A stretch of 6,803 nucleotides of DNA, taken from NCBI GenBank assembly GCA_905479965.1, contig CAJQOR010000277.1, forward strand, positions 1 to 6,803, in the 5' to 3' direction. The notes under the pieces were generated by a model. It worked only from the letters and a program-made list of their open reading frames with translations. It did no database searches and had not been told where the DNA came from. The stretch is from an uncultured Rhizobiaceae group bacterium. GTDB lineage: Bacteria > Pseudomonadota > Alphaproteobacteria > Rhizobiales > Rhizobiaceae. This document shows positions 1 to 5,710 of the stretch, one piece after another. The number at the start of each line of letters is the position of its first letter. Positions within the stretch are counted from its first letter, which is position 1. A program made the position numbers and the translations under genes.

Positions 1-788
1 TGTTGGAGTTTCCTGCCACTCACTTCGTCAACTTCTTTGATAACCACCGATTACTCCATCGTCGCCGACCAACTTGGCGCACGGTTACAGGTGGCGCCAG
101 AAACTACTTAAATAAGCTGCATCATGACTTAGGAGAGCGGGTTAAACTTAATTGCGGCGTTGAAAAAGTAATACGCAATGACAACAAAATTGAAGTTAGC
201 GATTCGAAAGGTGAAACTTGCATCTATGATGAGATCGTCTTCGCTTGCCATACGGATCAGATGATCAATATGCTGGACAAACCAACCTTGGCCGAAACGC
301 AGATTGCAACGGCAATCCCTTATGGTGCCAATAAAGTCTATCTACACAGAGATGAAACTCTCATGCCAAAACGCAAAAATGTTTGGGCATCGTGGAATTA
401 TCTGTCTTCATCAAAAGAAAGCAACAATGCAAATGTTGCTGTCTCATACTGGATGAACCGGCTTCAGGGTATTGACGACGATAAACCATTATTTGTAACG
501 CTTAACCCCAACAGAGCACCAGCAAAAGATCTCACGTTTGGTGAGTATAATTATGATCATCCGCAATTTAGTAAAACAGCTATGATCGCACAGAAATCTC
601 TTGAAAACATGCAAGGGCAAAACTCAACGTGGTTTACAGGTGCGTGGACAGGTTCTGGTTTTCATGAGGATGGTTTGCGCAGTGCGGTCAATGTTGCCAA
701 TAAACTTGGATGCTATGCACCTTGGCAAAAACCGCATGAAAATGCGGATTTACACAGCGATGATGAAAGAAAGCTTGAGGTAAGTTAG
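1..788 (+). CDS. FAD-dependent oxidoreductase, COG2907 family (5' partial)
   Basis: This is the C-terminal ~262 residues of a predicted NAD/FAD-binding amine-oxidase-like flavoprotein. The frame is open at the left edge, so the codon at 3-5 is an internal Leu rather than a start. Family members are usually about 420-450 residues, so the N-terminal Rossmann segment with its GxGxxG FAD motif lies outside the window. Visible family signatures, counted from base 3, are FFDNHRLL (11-18), WRTVTGGARNYL (25-36), YWMNRLQ (149-155), FVTLNP (164-169) and the C-terminal FAD-contacting FTGAWTGSGFHEDGLRSA (211-228). The exact reaction is not established for most members. Its place directly before DUF1365 and a cyclopropane-synthase-like methyltransferase suggests redox chemistry on acyl chains. 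A fatty-acyl desaturase role like that described for the alphaproteobacterial furan fatty acid pathway is possible but unproven here. Family assignment is secure; substrate is unknown. Confidence 0.93.
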   Translation, partial: LEFPATHFVNFFDNHRLLHRRRPTWRTVTGGARNYLNKLHHDLGERVKLNCGVEKVIRNDNKIEVSDSKGETCIYDEIVFACHTDQMINMLDKPTLAETQIATAIPYGANKVYLHRDETLMPKRKNVWASWNYLSSSKESNNANVAVSYWMNRLQGIDDDKPLFVTLNPNRAPAKDLTFGEYNYDHPQFSKTAMIAQKSLENMQGQNSTWFTGAWTGSGFHEDGLRSAVNVANKLGCYAPWQKPHENADLHSDDERKLEVS

Positions 789-792
789 TCAA

Positions 793-1584
793 GTGGAACA
801 AGGGGATAGCAAACCAAGCAATGCACCTGCCTGGCTTTATTATGGAGATGTCATGCATGCGCGTATGGCACCCAAGAAGCATAGGTTTCAGTATAAGGTT
901 TTCTCGCTGCTGATTGATGTTGATCAACTCGCAGCGGCGAGAGAAATGTCGCCTGTATTTTCTATCGACAAGTTCAACTTACTATCGTTTCATCAAAGCG
1001 ACCATTTGCCCAAAGACAGTGATATGTCCATTCGAGAACATGTCGCAGACTGCCTTTTGAAGGAAGAGATCAGATGGCAACCAAGCCGAATTTTGCTTGG
1101 CTGTTACCCGCACATTTTGGGAAAAGTATTTAACCCACTATCTGTGTTTTATGTCTACAGACCAGATAAAGAGATAGGTGCTGTGATCTACGAGGTTCGC
1201 AATACCTTTGGTGAAAAACACATTTATACGCGTAAAATTGACAAAGAAAATCTAACCTCTGCACATATCAAGCAAGAGGCGGATAAGATGTTTTATGTCT
1301 CACCGTTTATGGAAATGGATATGCGGTATTTCTTCACAATGTCCGAGCCAAAAGAAACAATGTCTTGGCGCATTTTAGAAAAGCAAAATGACCAACCCAT
1401 CCTTGCTGCAACCTATTTTGGGCGCAAAAACACACTAAAAACGAGCAACCTTTTAAAATTTTTCTTGCAAATTCCATTTTTAACATGGAAAATCCTAGCA
1501 GGAATACATTTTGAGGCGCTTCGGCTTTGGCTAAAGGGACTACAGGTTGTTCCCCGGACCAATCCGAAAAAGAACTCGGCATGA
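793..1584 (+). CDS. DUF1365 domain-containing protein
   Basis: A 263-residue protein of the DUF1365 (COG3496) family, whose biochemical function is not known to me. Core family motifs are clear: WLYYGDVMHARMAPKKHRF (14-32) near the N-terminus, LLGCYPHILGKVFNPLSVFY (101-120), VIYEVRNTFGEKHIY (131-145) and FYVSPFMEMDMRYFF (167-181). The start is the GTG at 793, 4 nt after the preceding stop and 12 nt after GAGG (777-780). The next in-frame ATG, at 853, would cut through the conserved first motif. The tight spacing implies translational coupling with the FAD oxidoreductase. Near the C-terminus, residues ~218-250 are rich in hydrophobic and aromatic residues with scattered basic ones, which could be a membrane-peripheral helix (inference). 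The constant association of this family with COG2907 flavoproteins and CFA-synthase-like enzymes points to a shared step in membrane lipid modification. Confidence 0.93.
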   Translation: MEQGDSKPSNAPAWLYYGDVMHARMAPKKHRFQYKVFSLLIDVDQLAAAREMSPVFSIDKFNLLSFHQSDHLPKDSDMSIREHVADCLLKEEIRWQPSRILLGCYPHILGKVFNPLSVFYVYRPDKEIGAVIYEVRNTFGEKHIYTRKIDKENLTSAHIKQEADKMFYVSPFMEMDMRYFFTMSEPKETMSWRILEKQNDQPILAATYFGRKNTLKTSNLLKFFLQIPFLTWKILAGIHFEALRLWLKGLQVVPRTNPKKNSA

Positions 1585-1596
1585 TTTTGTGTGCCG

Positions 1597-1612
1597 TGAC
1601 GAAAATTCGTCA
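1597..1612. repeat. Inverted repeat in the methyltransferase leader (left)
   Basis: TGACGAAAATTCGTCA has perfect 7-bp arms around a 2-bp centre, 13 nt after the DUF1365 stop. There is no T-run behind it, so it does not look like an intrinsic terminator. It could be a protein-binding palindrome or a small intercistronic hairpin. Confidence 0.5.
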
Positions 1613-1615
1613 TTG

Positions 1616-1638
1616 TATCAATTATGCGGGTATTGATA
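1616..1638. repeat. Inverted repeat next to the methyltransferase RBS (right)
   Basis: TATCAAT (1616-1622) is repeated as its reverse complement ATTGATA (1632-1638) across a 9-nt spacer that is locally G-rich. The downstream arm ends 2 nt before the Shine-Dalgarno GAGGAG (1641-1646). In the mRNA this could form a weak hairpin beside the ribosome binding site. The arms are AT-rich, so chance occurrence is possible. Confidence 0.4.
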
Positions 1639-1640
1639 TT

Positions 1641-1646
1641 GAGGAG
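1641..1646 (+). promoter_or_regulatory. Ribosome binding site fixing the methyltransferase start
   Basis: GAGGAG lies 8 nt before the ATG at 1655. The alternative in-frame TTG at 1649 is only 2 nt from it and can be discounted. This is the strongest Shine-Dalgarno in the window. Confidence 0.75.
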
Positions 1647-1654
1647 AATTGGTC

Positions 1655-2911
1655 ATGGAAACAATGACTTCACATCGGTCTGGAACTGAAAACCCCAACA
1701 TTTTATCAACCGCCAATATGGCAAATATTGTCAAAGGATTGCCTGCGCGCGCTCAGTTTGCAATCAGATCTTTGAGCAAACTAGAAGTTGGGACTTTAAC
1801 AATACACATGCCTGACAAACGTGTTGTGACGATAAAGGGCAAAACGCCCGGGCCAGATGCAACAATCATATTGCACAACTGGAATATACTTCACAAAGCC
1901 CTCACAAGCTCAACGATCGGCGTTGCCGAAGCTTATATGGATGGCGATTGGGAAAGCCCCGACGTCACCACATTTCTTGAACTGCTTGTTTACAATCAAA
2001 CCATCGGCGACACGATTACAAAGCGCGCACGTGGATTGATTAAGACCGTTGAACGGTTCCGCCATTGGTTAAGAACAAATACACGGGCGCAAGCTAAAAA
2101 GAACATCTCAGCGCATTATGACTTAGGCAATGACTTTTATTCCCAATGGCTAGATGAAACCATGACCTACTCATCCGCCCTTTATGAAACTGGTGTTGAA
2201 GATCTGGCAAGCGCGCAAACAGCGAAATATCGTGCGCTGGCGAAAGCGGCCGGCGTGCAAAAAGGCGACCGCATTCTAGAGATTGGTTGCGGCTGGGGTG
2301 GATTTGCAGAATTTGCAGTCACCGAGCTTGATTGTCACGTCACCGGGCTTTCTTTAAGTCGGGAGCAACTAAATTTTGCTGAAGAGCGCATGGCAAAACT
2401 TGGCCTATCAAACAAAGTGAATTTTAAATATCAAGATTACCGCGACGAACACGACACTTACGATCGTATTATTTCGATCGAAATGTTTGAAGCTGTTGGC
2501 GAAAAATATTGGCCTGTATATTTCAATAAAATTCGCCAGTGTTTGAAACCGCATGGCCGTGCAGGAATACAAGTCATCACGATTGACCCCAAAAATTATG
2601 AGCAATACCGTGAAAACCCAGATTTTATTCAACGTTACATCTTCCCTGGCGGTATGTTACCAAGTGATGATGCACTGGAAGGCTTGGGCGCAGAAGCAGG
2701 TCTTAAAACCTTTGATAACCGAGAGTTTGGTATCGATTACGCGCGCACATTAGCTGAATGGCGCGAAGAATTCTGGTCAAAATGGGAAACTATTAAACCA
2801 TTAGGCTTTGATGATCGCTTTAAGAAGCTTTGGGAGTTCTATCTGTTTTATTGCGAAGCAGGTTTCCGCTCAGGAAATATCAATGTCAGACAAATTGTCT
2901 ATGGCGCTTAA
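1655..2911 (+). CDS. cfa: Cyclopropane-fatty-acyl-phospholipid synthase-like SAM methyltransferase
   Basis: A 418-residue class I SAM-dependent methyltransferase of the CFA synthase family, expected to act at the inner membrane on cis double bonds of phospholipid acyl chains. An N-terminal lipid-binding-type region (~1-140) precedes the catalytic core. Core motifs are HYDLGND (154-160), the SAM-binding EIGCGWGGF (209-217), MFEAVGEKYW (277-286) and YIFPGGMLPS (328-337), with a typical C-terminal FYCEAGFRSGNINVRQIV. Compared with the E. coli enzyme, recalled from memory, the bicarbonate-binding residues Glu (E279) and Tyr (Y362) are kept. Cys139 is replaced by Ser (S174, in TYSSALY) and His266 by Gln (Q306, in GIQVITI). 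The same family includes UfaM, which makes methylated unsaturated acyl chains in Rhodobacter, so cyclopropane formation should not be assumed. The gene follows the FAD oxidoreductase and DUF1365 genes and faces the SDR gene tail to tail. Confidence 0.94.
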   Translation: METMTSHRSGTENPNILSTANMANIVKGLPARAQFAIRSLSKLEVGTLTIHMPDKRVVTIKGKTPGPDATIILHNWNILHKALTSSTIGVAEAYMDGDWESPDVTTFLELLVYNQTIGDTITKRARGLIKTVERFRHWLRTNTRAQAKKNISAHYDLGNDFYSQWLDETMTYSSALYETGVEDLASAQTAKYRALAKAAGVQKGDRILEIGCGWGGFAEFAVTELDCHVTGLSLSREQLNFAEERMAKLGLSNKVNFKYQDYRDEHDTYDRIISIEMFEAVGEKYWPVYFNKIRQCLKPHGRAGIQVITIDPKNYEQYRENPDFIQRYIFPGGMLPSDDALEGLGAEAGLKTFDNREFGIDYARTLAEWREEFWSKWETIKPLGFDDRFKKLWEFYLFYCEAGFRSGNINVRQIVYGA

Positions 2912-2943
2912 AAAAAGGCAGAATGTTATTTTGACGTTCTGCC
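2910..2943 (-). terminator. Intrinsic terminator of the chrR-SDR operon
   Basis: A 10-bp stem (2917-2926 with 2934-2943, one G-T wobble) and a 7-nt loop are followed on the minus strand by seven Ts (2916 down to 2910). The 5' arm on the minus strand codes for the last residues of the SDR, and the SDR stop codon straddles the loop/stem junction. The T-run overlaps the stop codon of the opposing methyltransferase gene. On the + strand no T-run follows the hairpin, so it should act mainly on leftward transcripts. Confidence 0.85.
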
Positions 2944-3702
2944 AACCAGTGCAAAATACAGCCGATAAGGCAGTAAATTTATAAATTTTAAAACATATGT
3001 AAAACGCTTAGGGAACGTGATTTCGAAGGTATCGCGCTGCAATCCATCGCTGATGCGTTTTGCAGCTTCTTCCGCCGGGATAATGGCAGGCATTTTAAAA
3101 TCATTTTGATCTGTTGCTGCCGTTTTTACAAACCCTGGATTAATCACTTGGATGCGGATATTGAGCTTATCAAGATCAAACTTTAAACTCTCAGCCATGT
3201 TAATAACAGCGGCTTTCGTCGCCCCATAAGCTGCACTTGTGGGCAATCCACCATAACCGGTTACCGATGATACGAGTGCAATTTGGCCGTTACCTTGAGT
3301 TTTCATCTGTTCAATTGCCGGTAACAGGCCATTCACAACCCCTGTTAAATTAACATCAAAGGTTTTTTGAAAGTCCGCAACATCCAGTTTATCAATGTGA
3401 ACAGGGATATAAATACCAGCATTGAGGACGGTGAGTGCGAGATTTTGATATTCGTCTTGAATGAAAGCGACAATTTCGTTCATGTCAGTATAGCTGGTTA
3501 CATCACCTGATTTTGCCACAATAGTGCCTGCAAACACTGCACTTTCAGCAACGAGTTGTTGAAGCTTTTCTTCAGATCGCGCTGTCGCAATCACGGTATA
3601 TCCATCACGACAGAGCTGTAATGCAACAGCATAACCAATTCCGGAACTCGCGCCAGTTACCCAAGCGACACCATCCGCAGGCGTTGCGTTATAAAGAGAC
3701 AT
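2926..3702 (-). CDS. SDR family NAD(P)-dependent oxidoreductase
   Basis: A 258-residue classical short-chain dehydrogenase/reductase. The Rossmann cofactor motif TGASSGIG (16-23), GDV (66-68), NAG (94-96), N118, and the catalytic Ser146, Tyr159 and Lys163 (YGATK) are all present, so the enzyme should be active. The substrate cannot be read from the sequence. An Arg/Ser pair after the second strand (ARSEEK, 41-46) would fit NADP(H) preference (inference). The C-terminus, after ~230, is aromatic and hydrophobic (FTYVLKFINLLPYRLYF), which may let it dock on the membrane. The ATG at 3702 has GGAG 7 nt upstream. It lies 27 nt downstream of chrR on the same strand, so the two are probably cotranscribed and end at the shared terminator. 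SDRs are frequent companions of the FAD oxidoreductase / DUF1365 / CFA-synthase-like set, which suggests a role in the same lipid chemistry. Confidence 0.95.
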   Translation of the reverse strand: MSLYNATPADGVAWVTGASSGIGYAVALQLCRDGYTVIATARSEEKLQQLVAESAVFAGTIVAKSGDVTSYTDMNEIVAFIQDEYQNLALTVLNAGIYIPVHIDKLDVADFQKTFDVNLTGVVNGLLPAIEQMKTQGNGQIALVSSVTGYGGLPTSAAYGATKAAVINMAESLKFDLDKLNIRIQVINPGFVKTAATDQNDFKMPAIIPAEEAAKRISDGLQRDTFEITFPKRFTYVLKFINLLPYRLYFALVGRTSK

Positions 3703-3729
3703 ATCATCTCCGATCAGTTTAAATTGCGA

Positions 3730-4386
3730 TTAGCCTATCAAGTCGCCAACAAGCTGACGCCAAGAACCCGTGAGCGTTACACCTTCATCCAGAACAGCAA
3801 AGCCGATACAAGGACGATCATCTTCGGCTGTCGGACGGTGGTCAACGCTCGCATCTGCGATAGAGATATCACCGGGACCGAACCGGCCACGCTCATCGTT
3901 AAACGCACCTTCAAGCACGATTGATAGCTCACATCCTTTGTGCGTATGCGCAGGCATTGTGCGGCCAGGACGAATCCAGAACATGTTCACATGACATCCA
4001 TCGATCTCGCCGATGTCATATTCTTTAAAGCCCGGAAGCTTTGTACGCCAAGGAATATCCTCAACATCCATGCCAATCAAACGGCGCAACGCCAAGGGCA
4101 GTCGCGTGTCGTTGTCATTACCATCATTAAGGTCTTCAATATCTGCAACTGAATCCACTGAGGACGCAAAAATAGCAGAAAGCACATCGCTTTTATTATC
4201 TATCTCGGTTGGCGTAACCTGTTCGAGAGATAGCCCAGCGATCGATTCCAGATCACCGACAAAACGGCGATTGTCCGGTTTAATTTCAAGATGCGCTTCT
4301 ACCAAGACACTCGCTGGTGTGGATAATCCGCCTGAAGCGTATTGCGCCATAAGTGTATCAACTGCATCAATCTGACTTAAAGTCAT
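3730..4386 (-). CDS. chrR: ChrR-family anti-sigma-type cupin protein
   Basis: A 218-residue homologue of ChrR, the anti-sigma factor that holds RpoE and releases it in response to singlet oxygen in Rhodobacter. The N-terminal ~75 residues match the anti-sigma domain (LMAQYASGGLS, then VEAHLEI), and the C-terminal half is a cupin. The cupin metal ligands HTHKGCE (H147, H149, E153) and H183 (DHRP) are present. In the N-terminal domain, of the ligands H6, H31, C35 and C38 in Rhodobacter ChrR, only the second His remains (H32); the others align with Asp, Lys and Asn. That half is therefore unlikely to bind zinc in the same way. No sigma-factor gene is adjacent. The ATG at 4386 matches the ChrR N-terminus in length and has GAAG 7 nt upstream. 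A GTG at 4434, with GGAAGA 5 nt upstream, would add 16 residues and cannot be excluded. Identity as ChrR-like is firm; anti-sigma activity is inferred. Confidence 0.9.
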   Translation of the reverse strand: MTLSQIDAVDTLMAQYASGGLSTPASVLVEAHLEIKPDNRRFVGDLESIAGLSLEQVTPTEIDNKSDVLSAIFASSVDSVADIEDLNDGNDNDTRLPLALRRLIGMDVEDIPWRTKLPGFKEYDIGEIDGCHVNMFWIRPGRTMPAHTHKGCELSIVLEGAFNDERGRFGPGDISIADASVDHRPTAEDDRPCIGFAVLDEGVTLTGSWRQLVGDLIG

Positions 4387-4451
4387 GTCTAATCTTCTTT
4401 TGCTTACATGGTCTCGTAAAAAGACTCGCGCCACTTGAGTCTTCCGCTTTT

Positions 4452-4463
4452 GTACACTTGTAC
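4452..4463. repeat. Palindrome overlapping the chrR promoter
   Basis: GTACACTTGTAC has perfect 5-bp arms with a 2-bp centre. It overlaps the -10 side of the proposed chrR promoter, a position where a repressor could act. No known operator consensus was recognised. Confidence 0.35.
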
Positions 4464-4486
4464 GATAACAGATTCAATTCGGATCA
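4457..4486 (-). promoter_or_regulatory. Putative RpoE/ECF11-type promoter for chrR-SDR
   Basis: Reading the minus strand, TGATCC (4486-4481) is followed after 16 nt by CGTACAAG (4464-4457). Promoters recognised by RpoE-ChrR (ECF11) sigma factors have a TGATCC -35 element and a -10 containing CGTA, so both halves match at reasonable spacing. Transcription would begin near 4450, giving a leader of about 64 nt to the ATG at 4386 or about 16 nt to the GTG at 4434. The site lies in the divergent intergenic region and points at chrR. Confidence 0.6.
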
Positions 4487-4594
4487 TTTGACTAACTAAA
4501 AAACGATTATTTCTTCTTTTTCAATAAATTTTTCAGCATCCTAGCAATAATATTCACAAAATTGGCCAAAACTTCAATTTTCATTCCTTGTAAT

Positions 4595-4623
4595 TTGACA
4601 TAATTGGATGCAAATACTTAACC
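4595..4623 (+). promoter_or_regulatory. Possible housekeeping promoter for the cysK-like operon
   Basis: A perfect TTGACA (4595-4600) is followed 17 nt later by TTAACC (4618-4623), a poor -10 match. Transcription would start near 4630, about 22 nt before the ATG at 4653. The surrounding region from 4500 is AT-rich with no other feature recognised. Confidence 0.35.
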
Positions 4624-4652
4624 ATAGTTAATTGATAAGGCTTTGGAATCTC

Positions 4653-5693
4653 ATGTCAGTCTCAGAAAATGTTTTAGAACAAATTGGAAATACACCACTG
4701 GTAAAGCTAAAGCGGGCTTCGCAAGAAACTGGTTGTACAATTTTGGGTAAAGCTGAGTTTTTAAACCCGGGCCAATCGGTTAAAGATCGCGCGGCGTTAT
4801 CAATGATCCGTAGCGCTGAAAAAAGTGGTAAATTACAGCCGGGCGGAACCATTGTGGAAGGTACCGCAGGGAACACTGGTATTGGTATTGCAATGATTTC
4901 TCGTGTTTTGGGTTATCGTTCAATCATCGTGATCCCGGAAACTCAAACAAAAGAGAAAAAAGACACTTTGCGCCTGATGGGTGCAGAGTTGATCGAGGTC
5001 CCTGCTCTACCTTACAAAAACCCGAATAATTACATTCACGTCTCTCGCAGATTGGCAGAGCAAATTGCAAAAACCAGCCCCAATGGTGCCATCTGGGCAA
5101 ACCAATTTGATAATGTTGCCAACAGACAAGCCCATATCGACACAACAGGTCCAGAAATTTATCGTGATCTTGATGGTAAGATTGACGGTTTCATCTGTGC
5201 CTGCGGCTCGGGCGGCACTTTGGTCGGCACATCAATGGCTTTGCGTGAGCGCAGCAGCACGTTTAAATCTGGTATCGTTGATCCAGATGGCGCAGCGCTT
5301 TATAATTTTTACGCCAACGGTGAGTTAAAATCATCAGGCGGTTCAATTTCTGAAGGTATCGGTCAGGGTCGTATCACTGCAAACCTTGAAGGATATACCC
5401 CTGATATGGCGTTCAACGTATCTGATAAAGAAGGCTTGCCGATCATCTATAACTTGTTGAAAGAAGAAGGGCTCTGCATGGGTCTGTCAACAGGCATTAA
5501 TGTGGCTGGCGCTATTCACATGGCAAAGGAAATGGGGCCAGGACATACCATCGTGACAATCCTGTGCGATTACGGCAATCGATACCAATCTAAGCTATAT
5601 AATCCCGAGTTCTTGCGCTCAAAAGATTTGCCGGTGCCTGATTGGATGGAAGGTTCACCAAATTTTGACATCCCATTTGTTTCAGAAACTTAA
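4653..5693 (+). CDS. cysK: Cysteine synthase A-like PLP enzyme
   Basis: A 346-residue fold-type II PLP enzyme of the cysteine synthase / cystathionine beta-synthase family, expected to make L-cysteine from O-acetylserine and sulfide in the cytoplasm. The N-terminal signature IGNTPLVKL (11-19) is followed by the Schiff-base lysine K44 in NPGQSVKDRAA, the asparagine loop GTAGNTG (70-76), the phosphate-binding CGSGGT (184-189), EGIGQGR (234-240) and the C-terminal LCDYGNRYQSKLYN. It is some 20 residues longer than E. coli CysK. The asparagine loop has Ala where CysK has Ser (TSGNTG), a trait of a subgroup that also includes yeast Ygr012w, so the acyl donor may differ. The start is taken at the ATG (4653) rather than the in-frame TTG at 4632, because the family homology begins just after it. 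It heads an apparent operon with alaX and sseA. Confidence 0.93.
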   Translation: MSVSENVLEQIGNTPLVKLKRASQETGCTILGKAEFLNPGQSVKDRAALSMIRSAEKSGKLQPGGTIVEGTAGNTGIGIAMISRVLGYRSIIVIPETQTKEKKDTLRLMGAELIEVPALPYKNPNNYIHVSRRLAEQIAKTSPNGAIWANQFDNVANRQAHIDTTGPEIYRDLDGKIDGFICACGSGGTLVGTSMALRERSSTFKSGIVDPDGAALYNFYANGELKSSGGSISEGIGQGRITANLEGYTPDMAFNVSDKEGLPIIYNLLKEEGLCMGLSTGINVAGAIHMAKEMGPGHTIVTILCDYGNRYQSKLYNPEFLRSKDLPVPDWMEGSPNFDIPFVSET

Positions 5694-5710
5694 GTTTAGA
5701 GGTTTTAAAA

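Noticed and set aside
1597..1612. The palindrome read as a rho-independent terminator
   Set aside because: It has no following T-run and a 2-nt centre; translation of the next gene starts about 43 nt later.
1334..1613. Two minus-strand open frames across the DUF1365 3' end
   Set aside because: They overlap each other and a conserved + strand gene, and their translations match no family I know.
1649..1654. TTG at 1649 as the methyltransferase start
   Set aside because: It is only 2 nt from GAGGAG; the ATG at 1655 has correct spacing.
4013..4375. 120-codon open frame on the + strand opposite chrR
   Set aside because: It is antisense to a gene with clear ChrR homology, has low-complexity Ser/Arg-rich content, and has no convincing ribosome binding site.
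4558..4581. AAAATTG / CAATTTT inverted repeat in the chrR-cysK intergenic region
   Set aside because: Short AT-rich arms in an AT-rich stretch, with no extension and no linked element.
4632..4652. TTG at 4632 as the start of the cysteine-synthase-like gene
   Set aside because: The extra seven residues have no family similarity, and the ATG at 4653 sits just before the conserved N-terminus.
5686..5697. Perfect palindrome AAACTTAAGTTT over the stop of the cysteine-synthase-like gene
   Set aside because: It is AT-rich, has no loop and no T-run, and lies within an operon; likely chance.
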